Under the pieces are notes generated by a model. It was not told the DNA's origin, ran no database searches, and was given only the letters and a program-made list of their open reading frames with translations. DNA of 64,000 bases, from assembly GCA_905116865.2 (NCBI GenBank), contig CAJHNH020004890.1:1945478-2009477 (forward strand), read 5' to 3'. This document shows positions 45,983 to 58,590 of the stretch, piece by piece. This DNA is from Candidula unifasciata. Its lineage: Eukaryota > Mollusca > Gastropoda > Stylommatophora > Geomitridae. Numbering within the stretch: position 1 is the stretch's first letter; each line of letters begins with the position of its first letter. The translations under genes and the position numbers were made by a program.

Positions 45983-46210
45983 AAAAAAAAAAAACTTAAA
46001 ACGTTGACAATTTATATTGCACGAAGGGAACTATCGATCTCTTGAAACGATGGCGCCATAATATTAATAAAGCGCTCGCCTATTGGTTTGTAAATGAGGG
46101 CCGCAAACTCAGATAACAGCGGACAATTTATAACAGTAGACAAGTGATAGCAGCCGACAAATGTATATTTTCTCAGAGTGGTCGTGTTCCATATTTATAT
46201 ATTTTTTTAA
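45983..46210 (-). promoter_or_regulatory. Conserved 5' flank of GPCR copy 1 (candidate promoter)
   Basis: Conserved with 55718-55930 of copy 2. On the minus strand there is a TATAAA at 46011-46016, and an inverted ATTGG (CCAAT) at 46082-46086 that copy 2 lacks. A pyrimidine tract ending CTCAG near 45983 is also conserved, so an upstream untranslated exon with an acceptor there is an equal possibility. Confidence 0.35.
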
Positions 46211-46216
46211 CTTTCT

Positions 46217-47000
<784 letters not shown>

Positions 47001-47019
47001 CAACGCCCGAACGAACGAA

Positions 47020-47100
47020 CTTTTTTTCAAAGGGTCAAGAAATGAGCATGCAGGCCCGTCCCCCTTCTAATCGCCTGACTTTTCAGACATCATTTCTTTC
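47020..47100 (+). repeat. Family G repeat fragment
   Basis: TTTCAAAGGGTCAAGAAATG and GCAGGCCCGTC, shared with 56595-56690 as part of the segmental duplication. Confidence 0.6.
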
Positions 47101-47500
47101 TTCTCTTGAGTTGTGGACTGAAGAATTACCCTAGTGGTTTCTCACTCAATATTTATACTTAGATGCCGGAATGCTAGTACGTCTCAACATGTTTACTATA
47201 TGCGTTCTCACATGGGATTTTCTAATTATATCTCAATTGCATCAGATTTTATCATCTTATTCTGCGCAAATATAGAATTAAATTGACAGCTGTCGTCATA
47301 AAGACTTTTTAAAATAAGTACTACTATGTTCTCTATGAAAGGGCACGTCGACAATGACGTCAAATACTATTTACAAATTATTGTTGCTAAGACCAGTTGA
47401 CTTTCGTCTAATCCGCTACTACGCAAAATCCTTCCTCCTGACAAACAAGTGATGACGTCATTAGTTAGTTATGGCGGGAAAAGAAAGCAACCAAAACTTG
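47101..47500. other. No recognisable feature
   Basis: AT-rich; contains two TGACGTCA-like sites that I do not interpret. Confidence 0.5.
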
Positions 47501-48960
47501 TTGATCCCGGTACATTCTAGCTCTGCGTAATATCCTTACTCCTAATAAACAAGTGATGACTTTTCCATGTTACAGGTGCTCGGTTAATATTCGAACAATT
47601 TCCGTTTGTATGCATAGGGACTAGTGTTCTTTTTGATTTGTTGAGGAAGATGGTTTCAAAGTTGAGCTGTGGGGTACGCTAAACTTGTTTTGAATCAATC
47701 TATCCTAGGTTTATGGAAATGTAATATGTTTAGGCATTTGATATGTATTCTATTGTATTTGAAAAACGGCCATAAGTAACATCTGGGATAATATTTTGTG
47801 AATAGTTTTAGCCTTATAGAAAAAAAAAGACATTCATGGGGCAGTATTAGCATAAGACCTTTATATGTTTTGGAACTGTCTGTCCAATAATTATGCCTGT
47901 TAAGGGAATGGCACATCGTTGAAGTAATGTGAGCCGCTTGATAACGGTACTAGAACAATCATCTCATAGTATAGAGCGACGGTCTATGTACATCTGTTTG
48001 TGAGATGTATAGAATATCTTTCATGAAGAAAGTTTTTAATTTCTGTGAACTGATATACTTTCTTAGCTGTTAGTTTCATTAGCACGTATTTATGATAGTT
48101 GAAATTTAGATTTGCGTCACTGATCAACACTAAAGTGCTGTGCCCAATTATACTTTCAACCATTGTGGTACCAATGTACAGCTGAAACGTTCCCTGTAAA
48201 TTTAAAATGTATTGTCTTTGTTTGGTCGTTATTAACAAAGATTTTGTTTTATTAATGTTTAGTTGCATACGGTTTACACACCTTCATTTGATAATATCAT
48301 GTAATTCTTGTTGTAAAGACCATTCTAGTACGTTACAATTCTGAGCATTTGTACATAATGTGCAGCTGTCTGCATTTAACTCGCAGGACGACGACATACA
48401 TAAAAGAGGATTGGTTATGTAAATACCGAATAACAGAGGGCCAAGAATCGAGCCCTGGGGTGCCCCAATATTTACTGTAGTGGTTCACGATTGAGATTTA
48501 TTGTAAGAGTTTACTAGTTTTCTATTTAGCAATAATGATTTTATTAACCTTATTATGTTAAATTTAGCTTTCATTGTTTCTAATTTTCTGGTGAGAACAC
48601 TGATCTGTCATGTCAAAAGCATTTCTAAAGTCTGTAAACACCTCTCTACATATTTTTTTTCTTCGTAATATTATGAAGTGGTTTTTTTTTTTTTTTTCAG
48701 TTTCTGTTTCTGTAATGTTTGTTAAGGCAATATGGTATTACTACTTTGTTTAAAACCCTGATTGGTTATCTATAATACGTTTGTATGAAATAAATGCTGG
48801 AATTTTATGTTGTGAACTGGTTATTCTAGTAGTTTTGGTAGTGATAATAAAAGAGAAATCGGTCCATAGTTACGTGGGAGACCACTGTTCAAGAAATCAG
48901 TTGTTGGCTGTAGATAAACTTTGGCAATTTTAATGCTGATGGGAAGTAGCCTCTCACAAA
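47501..48960 (-). pseudogene. Non-LTR retrotransposon relic, RT (duplicated copy 1)
   Basis: Reading down from about 48480 on the minus strand: TVNIGAPQGSILGPLLFGIY (RT block with P-Q-G-S), a decayed catalytic box (NADSCTLC in place of Y-A-D-D), MQLNINKTKSLLI, and an 'LISDANLNFNYH'-like block. The thumb follows, with WTDSSKTYKGL and FFSIRLKLFTKYY. Jockey/CR1-like by the GAPQGSILGPLLF and KTKSL motifs. Several stops. The same relic recurs at 56830-58220, so it was present before the duplication. Confidence 0.85.
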
Positions 48961-48979
48961 ATATTGAGTGTAAATAGAG

Positions 48980-49340
48980 ATCATTTTCATCATCACATCA
49001 CATCATCATCATCATCATCATCATCATCATGTGCCGGGCCGGTAAGGGCAGGCTGTCATGTTTGGCCATCTCAGACGGTCACCAGAATGACGTATAAGGT
49101 CAATGTTTTTGTCTCGCCCTTTCCACGTGGTCAAACCATTCAGGCAGTTATCTCTTTGCTCTACTCTTGCTCTCTTTCCACAATCTTGCCAGTTGTTACC
49201 ATGTTCTCACGTCCGTTTCTTCTCATAACATTCAAATAAACACTGGTTGTCTACATCTAATTGTTCAGACAAGTTTACGACTTTCATCTGCCTCGTTGAG
49301 GACAGTTGGAAGAAACCGCTTAGAGGCTCAGCCTAACATT
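48980..49340 (-). pseudogene. LINE C-terminus and (ATG)n tail (duplicated copy 1)
   Basis: The minus strand reads WKGRDKNIDLIRHSGDRLRW then MTACPYRPGT and stops, directly followed by an (ATG)n tail at 48991-49031. The L-I-R-x-x-x-D-R-x-R-W order is typical of the C-terminus of endonuclease-RT LINEs. A paralogous copy lies at 58225-58590. Confidence 0.8.
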
Positions 49341-51150
49341 TCACACACATACACGACATAACTTTCCCGTTCTTTTTGCAGGAGAACAACTATAAGACAA
49401 CAATGGTCACACGCTGAATATTTTCACATTTCGGAACTATCCAAAATCAAAAAGTGTTTTTAGTACTTTTTGACATAGTAAAATACTCAAAATTTTAAAA
49501 CTATAAATGGTAGTCAAAGGACATTGTGCAGAAAAGCTTGCTCTCCTACAAAATACGCCTGGCCAAATCAGAGGGAGATTAAACCAAGAGGAAACACCAA
49601 TAAAGAGAAGGAAAGAAATACACCCCTAGCAATAGGGTAGAGAACGAGCGGTCTGATTCGAAAAGAAGCTTTGAGCCCAGAGACGGTGCAAATACTAGAA
49701 ATTTAGTCACGAAAGTGACGCAAATAACCCAGAATACAGATATAGGCAGAGACTGTTAACAGCCTCGGCTAGCTAGCAGCAGTCAGAAAGTGGTCGAACT
49801 TTTAATTTTTTTCTCAAAAGGAATCGGAATAGAAAACAAAGAAAAACCAGCCAAGCAACTCATGGCGTTCAGCAGCAGGGAAACTAGTTCAGCATCTACA
49901 TCGTCCATTACCACCACTAGTAAGCAGGCGACGGTGAAACATATTTCCTTAACCGAGAAAAGGAGCAACAAGAAACCATTAAAGAAGAGCAGCCAGTGAA
50001 GGACAACACTTTTCCAGCTACAATAAATCTAAAAAGGTAAAGCTAAAGTCCGTAGATGTGAACCAGCGTCATTGCACATGGTTATAACCCATCAGTGCTC
50101 TGCACCATTACGGGCAGCTGATAAGAATAGTCCGCCTATGTCGCCGTCCGTACGTATCTTTGCAGCTACAGTAACGTTCCTCCATATACCCCAGAGTGTC
50201 AACTCTATTACCCATTTCCTAGAGGCTTGGTGAACACCGGGAGCCGCCCGGTTTCGAACACCGACCGTGGGCTGCTGCGAGTCACAGCTGGATTTGAAAG
50301 CGAGCTTCTTATCGACTGCGCTAACGCGGGTCCCTACAATAAATCTAAAGCGGACAAGTGAATGTTAGGCTAAACTGTTTGCCTTATCAGGCATGACTAT
50401 AATCAACTGGATTAAGAACTCCTGGAAAAGCGACGCGTCACACAGATATACAAGACAAAGGGCAGCAGGACAAATGAATAGTCCATGACATTCCACATTA
50501 GGAAGTTGAATCCTGACAGATTAGGGAGCTAACGAAACAGCTGGAGGCAGCACAACCTGTACAGAAGTCAAGTCGCTAGGCACGAACTGCAGACAAACGG
50601 ATAGTAACTGAGCACATGAGCAGTAACATAAGTTTCTAAACACTGAGACAGTGATAAGATCGGAAACAAATTTTCACGGTTCAGAAACGGAAGTTGCTAC
50701 AAATCGAACACCAAAGCGACGGTGAAGGTGGTGGAAAAAAAATCCCACACGCCATAACATCACTTAACCAATCAAAAGACGAGAACGATGCCCCTTACGC
50801 AGAGAGTGACTCGAACGACAAAGTTGTCGACAGTCAGGAAGAAAGCAGCCAACTATGACCAAAGACACTTCCCGCTAGAACTAGCCAATGGAAAACTAGG
50901 CTGAGGACAAGAAGATTAGGAGATATTAGGACTAATGTCCTTCCTAGGACAACGCATGAACGAAATGAGAAGAACAGGACACATGAACAGGATAGGAAAT
51001 AGAAGCAGCCACAAAACTCAAACTCCAAACAAAATACAGCAAGTAGTGAATTAAGAACACGTTGGGGAACAAAAGGCTAAATCAACCGCAACCATCAAAC
51101 AAACAAAAAAGTAAGCAAGAATATCAAAGACTCTAATCATAACCAACAAA
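49341..51150 (+). repeat. Family H retroelement region between the duplicated blocks
   Basis: 49341-49830 matches 62010-62445, and in part 43960-44330. Further right the + strand is patchily open: 49790-49999, a RELTKQLEAAQPV-like piece near 50520, and a LGQRMNEMRRTGHMNR piece near 50940. It has a charged character, as in retrotransposon ORF1 proteins, but no zinc knuckle or enzyme motif was found. A SINE is inserted at 50090-50340. It lies exactly between the two GPCR blocks and appears to be a later insertion or the junction. Confidence 0.5.
50090..50340 (-). repeat. tRNA-derived SINE, family D
   Basis: On the minus strand the head GGGACCCGCGTTAGCGCAGT (A box region) is followed by a B-box-like GGTGTTCGAAACCGG near 50250. 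The body contains CTAGGAAATGGGTAATAGAG. Confidence 0.75.
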
Positions 51151-51181
51151 ATACAATATGCACAGGGTTAATTCGGTGTAG

Positions 51182-51439
51182 GGGAGTAACGTAGTATGTA
51201 TTGCTAATTGTGTCTTTGTCTGCAGGTATACGGGCTGAATTGCTGATTGTGTGTTTGACTGAGCCTTTGTCTGCAGTCACATGTAATAAATTGATGGCTG
51301 AATCTTTGTATTCAGGGATATGGCATGAATTGCTGATTGTTTCTTTGTCTGTGGGTACACATGATTAATTACTGACGGAGCCCTTGTCTGCGGGTATATG
51401 AGATGAATAACTGACTATGTCTTTGTCTACAGGTGCAGG
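51182..51439 (-). repeat. Decayed tail repeats downstream of GPCR copy 2
   Basis: Units such as AATTGCTGATTGTGT and CTTTGTCTGCAGG match 39420-39811. Marks the left end of the duplicated block. Confidence 0.7.
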
Positions 51440-54400
51440 TCAAATATCCCTGTTTAAGTCTTTGCCTAAAATTGTTGGTACGGTAACGACCATTTTGTTG
51501 CATGCAGCACTTTCTGTCGAAGGAAATTTTGCATTCTCTTGATTTAGTTGTAAAGTTATTTTTAAAGTATCTTTCTTTGCAGGATACATCCCGTTAACTG
51601 CTTTCCTGTCAGTAGTTGGTAACGAAGTAGTTTTGACGTCGTCTTTGTCTGTAATAACTGGTGAACTCATCTTGAAAATGTCTTTGTTTCTGTATGATGT
51701 GCGGTTATTGCTACCACTATAGTCGTCTATGATAACAGGTGATATTTTCTTAACGGTGTCTTTGTCTGAAATTACTGATGAAATAATTTTGGTTGTATGG
51801 TCTTTGTCTGAAATTACTGATGAATTAATGTCGACTGTGTTGTCTTGGTCTATACATGCTAATGAAGTAATATTGACAACGTCTTCGTTCCTAATTTCTG
51901 GCAAAGCAATATTGACCGTGTCTTCGTCTGTAATTACTGGTGAACTAATGTTGATAGCGTCTTCACTTGTAATTGCTAATGATGTTAGATGGACCGTGTC
52001 TGGCTCAGGATATGGTTCCACTGTAAAAGGAACTTCCGACGTTTGGGTGACTGGGACCCGTCTATCAACCGAGGGGGATTTCCCTGCAGGATCCTCCTCT
52101 TGACCGCTCCTACCCGATCTTTCTAGAGAGCTGACGTTCGGTTTCCTGAACATGCCACACAGCTCCTTCCGGAATCTGGATCCAGTAACACAGTACAGGA
52201 TGAAGTTGACGGAGTTGTTTGTGTACATCACCAAGTTGACAACCGTGTACACAAGATTTAAAATCGCACCGTTGGAAAAGGACGGCTGAAGCTGCAATTT
52301 CGGCAGCACAATGAAATACACGCTCACTGGGGTTGTGGTGATCAGGAATACACTGTTGAGGATCAAAAGGATGGTGTTCATGGATGAATTTCGCTCCACT
52401 CTTTTAGATGCTTTGAGTGATCTTTTAGTCGTTGTGTTTTTGGGTGCAAGTTTAGGATCCGGTGTGATGTCCAAAACTGCAACTTTCCGTGTCTTTCTGC
52501 GACTAAGGAAAACTTTGGTAGCAATACATGTGTTTCCTATGATGAGAATAAAGAAGGGTACACAGCAGTACACGCTGAAGTCGAGCCATGGGAACACATC
52601 TCCGATAAACAACGCATATTCAGTTGAGACATAATCACAAAAATAACTGATTTGGTTTTTTCTATGGAAAGTTTTCAGATCACGGCCATACAGAATATGA
52701 CCATTGATAGCCATCATACCGATCAGTACGCCAATTACGATCAAGACTGAGGACATGCGGGTACAGTAAGACTTAACTTTGTGAGGAACAAACACCGACA
52801 AAATGCGCTCAAAAGTGAAGGCCACCAAGATCCAGACGGAAGTATCCAGGGCCACGTAGACGATCCAGGAGTTGATCTTGCAGCTCAGATTTGATTTGTT
52901 CCTGTAAAAAGATACGTTCGCTAGTAGTTAAGTTAACAATTATAAGTGATATTATTATTATTTTTAATATGGGTGTAAAAAAGAAAGGAAGTTATGAGTA
53001 AGGTTATCATCATGGCACCCCGGGCACGTCTATTCGGAGATGATTAGATACCCATTTTAAATATACTCATTTTCATACTATGGGTAATAGTGCCAGTCCA
53101 TAAAGAGAGCAACGTTCTGTAAAGGACAGGTTGAATGACTGACTAATACTTGAGTGCAATGTATCTAGTTCAGTACTAGGACAGAATCAGTAACACGAAA
53201 TTTAGAGGGGAAATTAAAGTAGACCAATGAATCAAGTGGAGAGTGAAAATGCTAGCTCTAAAAAGTGCAAAAACTTCATAAGGCTGTTATGGAATAGCTA
53301 AAAACGTCATTGTAAATTAACCACAAAAGGTTAAAGGTATAGAAAATCATCACAAGGGAAATAAAACTCATATAAAAAGTAATCAGAAACTGACTGACTG
53401 ACTTTCTACCCCACCAGGACATCACACAAGCGACAAACACCCGATGACGCAAAATGCCACCACGTAGATGAGGATCACCGTGGAGAGGTCCCAGAAACCG
53501 CGTTAAGACAATTGGCCATAATGATGGCCTGTCTATATTGCGGCCCCTGGCAAAATATATAAGATATACCAATTAAAAACGGAGATTAGTAACTGGACAT
53601 GGTCAAGTTCATTTGTCTCCAAAAAGGGTGAGAAACCTTAACTAAATATTCTTCTTTACCTTTGACTAAGCATTATTTTCCCAGGTTTATTTAACCTTGA
53701 CTAAACACATTTTTTATATTTTAAATCGCACTTTAATTTAGTGCCCCTTCCCACCAGTAGCGTTTAAGCTTGTGTTGTAGGTTACTAACTGCCGCTACGT
53801 TTCCATTTATGACCCGTGTTGTTCGCCGAGTCACCCCCCCCCCCCACCCCCTCCCGTCATCTTTACTACTTCGGTCACGAATTCTCTGTTCCTCTAACCA
53901 CAGTAAGCCGCAAATAGCACTAAAGAACCCCCTGTTTCCCTTCAAAAATATAACTTGAAGTCAACATTTAGATTCAGACAGCTTCTGAGAACCACATTTC
54001 TTTCTTCAACTGACATAGTAGTGATATCTTAACCAAGAACATTACACGCCGTTAACATTTAGCTCCAAATAACTCTAAGGACTACATTTCTTCATTCAAC
54101 TGACACAGGACCGACCAAGAAGATTACCTGAGGTCAACATCTGTCAGTGCTATGATGAACTGTCGAAGCAGACCTGTGTACAAGACAGATGTGTCAGCCA
54201 GCGCCAAAGCGATCAGATACACGGATGCGTTGGTGGACCTCATGTTCCGTCTACACATCACTGCCACACAAATCAGGTTCCCTATGGTTCCAAAGATGAT
54301 CAGAATAGGGGCGATAATCTGTGGAATGTCCGTAATAAAGTTGTGACACGATTAACTGGAGTGTGATTTCAGTTTGGGAACCGACGTGGTATAGTGGTTA

Positions 54401-55499
54401 GACGTTGGCTTTTTGATCAGAAAGTCATGGGTTAGGGTACTGACTAATATGGACTTTTTTCAAAAATAACCTTGGCTTCCAGGTCGACCCAGCCTTAAAT
54501 GGTCACCAGTTAAAGTCATAGGAAGTAAAGGTGTCCGGCTCGAAGTTTACGACATCAGACATCGACTGTCGCCCTGGTCCATAAAATATAGGTAAAACCC
54601 TATAAGCTAGCCCTGAAGCAGTGAAAGAGGTTCCTTCAATTTACTATGAATTAATTACGGACAATAACTCCATGATATTAATACTTGATTACTATTAAAT
54701 CAATCGATATTTGATTAGGACAATACTTTGAGGATACTATTAAATGATTAATGAATTTTATTAGGGGCAATAACTCCACGACACAGTTACTGAACCATTG
54801 ATTTAACAATAGACAATAATTTCAAGAGGCTTTAAAAAAACATTCCTGCCGTCATGGGGATTTGAACAAGTAACAGCCGAGCCAGCTAGCAAGCGGGCAG
54901 CATCTGGGTTACACGGTCCATCAAACATTGAATGAACATGGGTCAATCACATGGCAGAACTAGTCAAAGAACCCCTGTCACATCTGTTTGATCAAATATT
55001 TTATTAATGCACTGCTTACCCGCCAATGTCACTCGTGAAATATCAAAAAGAACAGAAATTTCACTGAAGAGTAAAGAACCTACAGCCTAACCATTAGGAC
55101 ATTCCCTCCAAATGCCAAGTTCCCATCTTCAGCAACCAGTATGTCTTTGTTTTTAGTATGCCCATACACCCACCTCCACCCTCTCTCCCCCCCCCCCCCC
55201 ACCCACCCCTCCCAGATCTGTATTTGAAAAACACAGAAAGCCTTTTCAACCGTATATCTACACATTAAGTTTATATCGAGGTACCCAATACGATTACAAA
55301 GCAATATATAGTTTATGTAAGGAGCAGGGCAGGGGGAGGGAGTATGGGGGGTTAGGGGCGGCCAAAATATATTTGCAAGTACTAATGGTGCCAGGTGAAC
55401 TCTGATATTTTTAAAATGTTACATTACTGAAATTGTAGAGTAACTTACCACCCAGAGATAATGAGCGACAAGGATCTCAGTAGTTCCAGCTCTTGACAT
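51440..55499 (-). CDS. Class A GPCR, tandem copy 2, long repeat-rich tail
   Basis: Exons 55449-55499 (ATG at 55497-55499), 54128-54318 and 51440-52901, phases 0 and 2, product 567 residues. TM1 to helix 8 covers residues 12-334: N31 (GN), D59 (LALAD), C88 and C169 (disulfide), E112-R113, P196 (TM5), P272 (TM6, TTTPV) and NNSVNFILY (309-317). The sequon NKS at 82-84 is in loop 1. The tail (335-567) holds about ten 13-15-residue units from 389 to about 534, of the type PVITDEDTVNIAL or VISDKDTVKKISP. It is acidic and Thr/Ser-rich, with possible kinase sites. Ligand unknown; TM7 resembles invertebrate peptide or orphan receptors. It is the intact partner of copy 1. Confidence 0.92.
53395..53575 (-). 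repeat. Family B repeat in intron 2 of copy 2
   Basis: On the minus strand: family B blocks TGGTGGCATTTTGCGTCATC, GGGTGTTTGTCGCTTGTGTG and CCTGGTGGGGT. No counterpart lies in the same intron of copy 1, where the minisatellite sits. Confidence 0.75.
53630..53715. repeat. Short counterpart of the intronic minisatellite
   Basis: About three degenerate CTTAACTAA...TTCTT units at the place where copy 1 has about 26. Confidence 0.7.
54128..54318 (-). CDS. GPCR copy 2, exon 2 (TM1-TM2)
   Basis: 191 nt with the same splice sites as copy 1. Two residue changes were seen relative to copy 1: Ser46 to Thr and Gly77 to Asp (in loop 1). Confidence 0.92.
54370..54640 (+). repeat. SINE family A, uninterrupted paralogue
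   Basis: Same head (ACGTGGTATAGTGGTTAGACG) and body as 42920-43440, but continuous through GACATCGACTGTCGCCCTGG to CCTGAAGCAGTGAAAGAGG. It defines the pre-insertion state of the SINE in copy 1. Confidence 0.88.
54840..54985 (-). repeat. tRNA-like SINE head
   Basis: The minus strand has a B-box-like TTGTTCAAATCCCC near 54860 and an A-box-like CCCAGATGCTGCCCGC upstream. Seen only in copy 2. Confidence 0.45.
55449..55499 (-). CDS. GPCR copy 2, exon 1 (start)
   Basis: Encodes MSRAGTTEILVAHYLWV with donor GTG|GTAAGT. A longer open frame in another phase (55445-55717) is a shadow: joined to exon 2 in that phase it would stop at once. Confidence 0.85.
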
Positions 55500-55717
55500 T
55501 GTATCAAATTGATGCTGACAACAACAACGTAGAAATTATCCTTTGATTCGTAAACACCAGGACCGGGTATTGATAATCGAGGCAGACTACAAAAGCTGCA
55601 AATCAAATAACCAAAGATTGAAGTTGAAACGATGAATGTGTCGTTGACACAAGAAAACTTCCCGCTGTGAGACAGAAAACGAAAGTATGGACTGTTTATA
55701 CCGTCTGAGGAAAACAA

Positions 55718-55930
55718 AACTTAAAAGTTGACAATTTATATTGCACAAAGGGAACTATCGATCTCTTGAAACGGGTGCTATAATATTATTAACGCGCACG
55801 CCAACTGGTTTTTGCATGAGGGCCGCAAACTCAGATAACAGCGGACACTTTATAACAGTAGACAAGTGATAGCAGCCGACAAATGTATATTTTCTTAGAG
55901 TGGTCGTGTTCCATATTTATATTTTTTTTA
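55718..55930 (-). promoter_or_regulatory. Conserved 5' flank of GPCR copy 2 (candidate promoter)
   Basis: Conserved with 45983-46210. TATAAA on the minus strand at 55735-55740; the CCAAT seen in copy 1 is changed here. Confidence 0.3.
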
Positions 55931-55936
55931 AACTTT

Positions 55937-56578
<642 letters not shown>

Positions 56579-56594
56579 CACCCGAACGACCGAA

Positions 56595-56690
56595 AATTTT
56601 TCTTTTTTAAAGGGTCAAGAAATTGGCACGCAGGCCCGTCTCCATTCTAGTTCCCCCATTCTTTCAGACATCATTTCATTCATACATCAA
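56595..56690 (+). repeat. Family G repeat fragment
   Basis: AAAGGGTCAAGAAATTGGCA and CAGGCCCGTC, paralogous to 47020-47100. Confidence 0.6.
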
Positions 56691-56829
56691 GTAATAGTGA
56701 ACATTATTAACAGCAGCTAAATAGCAGTGGAGTGTGCACAGTTTTGGCTACAGTAAACCCTAGTAATTGTAATAAATCCAGGGGAAATGGCGCTATTTCT
56801 AAAATACTTTTATTTTTTATGGAAGCATG

Positions 56830-58220
56830 CAATCTGTGCTCAGTTAAAACTCGAGCAATTTCCGATTGTATGCATGTGGACTAGTAGTATTTTTGATTTG
56901 CTGAGAAAGAAGGTTTCACAATTGAGTTGCGGAGTTAGCTAAACTTGTTTTGAATCAGTCTATCCTATGTTTATTGATATTTAATATGTTTAATCATTTG
57001 CTATGTATTCTATTATATTTGAACAACCGCCATAAGTAACACGGAGCCTTCTGTGATAATATTTTGTGTATAAGTTTAGCCTTATTGAAAAACAGACGTT
57101 CCCGGAGCAGTAGTAGCATAAGACCTTTATATGTTTTAGAACTGTCTGTCCTATGGTTTTGCTTATTATGCGAATGGCACGTCGTTTAAGTGATGTAAGA
57201 TGCTTGAAAACTGAACTGGAACAATCATCCCATATTGTAGAGCAATAGTCTATAAACATCTGGACGTGAGAAGTATAAAATATCTTTCTTGCGTCTTGAT
57301 TAATTTTTGTGAGCTGATATAATTTTTTAGCTGTTTTTTGTTTGTTTTTTCACTAGTCATTGTAAATTAGAGTTGAAGAATGGATTTGCATCACTGATCA
57401 ACACTGGTGCATTGTGCTCAATTAAACGTTTCCACTTTAGTGTTACCAATATAGAATTGAAATTTTATTTTTGAATTTAAAGTTTACAGTCTTTGTTTAT
57501 TCGTTATTAACAAAGATTTTGTTTCATTAATGTTCATTTGCATACGGTTTGCACACATTTATTTGATTAAATTATGTAATTCTTGTTGTAAAGACGATTC
57601 TAGTTCGTTACATTTCTGAGTATTTGAACAGAATGTGTAGCTGTCTGCATATAACTCGCAGGACGACAACAGACATAAAAGAAGATTAGTTATGTAAATA
57701 TCGAATAACAAAGGGCAAGAATCGAGCCTTGGGGTACCCCAATATTTACTTTAGTGGTCCACGATAGAGATTTATAGTACGAGATTACTTCTTTTCTATT
57801 TGACAAAAATGATTTTATTAACTTTTTTATCTTAAAGTTAGCGTTCATTGCTTCTGATGAGAACACTGATTTATTATGACAAAATCTTTCCTATAATCTG
57901 TAATAACCTCTCCACATATTTTGTTTTCTTCGTCAAAGTGTTATTTTCCGTTTCTGTTTCTGTGATGTTTGTTAAGGCAGTATGGTTGTACTACTTTGGT
58001 CAAAACCCTGATTAGTTATCCACAATAAGTTTGTGTAATCTAAATGCTGAAATTTTAAGTTGTGAATATATTTTTCTAGTAGTTTCGATAGTGATGATTA
58101 AAGAGAGATCTGACTATAGTTACTTAGGAGACCACTGTCCAAGAAACCAGATTTTCTCCCTGGATAAACTTTGGCAATTTTAATTCTGATGAGAACAAGA
58201 TCTGGTGTGTAAATAGAGAT
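56830..58220 (-). pseudogene. Non-LTR retrotransposon relic, RT (duplicated copy 2)
   Basis: Paralogue of 47501-48960. On the minus strand the segment near 57000-57260 reads DYCSTIWDDCSSSVFKHLTS then LKRRAIRIISKTIGQT, the thumb block of a Jockey/CR1-like RT. The RT core (57300-57780) is more decayed. Confidence 0.85.
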
Positions 58221-58224
58221 CACC

Positions 58225-58590
58225 TTCATCATCACAACATCGTCATCATCATCAGGATCATAAAAAATCATCAAAATCATCATCATCAAAACCATCATCA
58301 TCATGGGTCATGCCGGTATCGGCAGGCTGTCATGTTTTGTCATCTCAGATGGTCACCAGAATGACGGATAAGGTCAATGTTTTTGTCTCGCCCTATCCAC
58401 GTGGCCACACCATTCAGGTATGTATATCTTTGCTCTCTTTTTGATCTCTTCCCTTCAATCTTGCAAGTTGTTACCAAGTTCTGACAGCCATTTATTCTAA
58501 TAACATGTCCAAAAAGCACGGACTGTGTACATCTAATTGTTCTGACAATTTACGACTTTCATCTGTCTCGATGAGGACTGTTGGAAGAAA
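58225..58590 (-). pseudogene. LINE C-terminus and (ATG)n-like tail (duplicated copy 2)
   Basis: Paralogue of 48980-49340, with an expanded and interrupted ATC/ATG tail at 58225-58310. Marks the right end of the recognisable duplication. Confidence 0.8.

Noticed and set aside
51729..52103. 124-codon + strand frame opposite the GPCR tail
   Set aside because: Antisense shadow of the repetitive tail-coding sequence; no domain.
55445..55717. 90-codon minus-strand frame over GPCR exon 1
   Set aside because: It lies in another phase. Spliced to exon 2 it would give an immediate stop, whereas the ATG at 55499 gives a continuous TM1.
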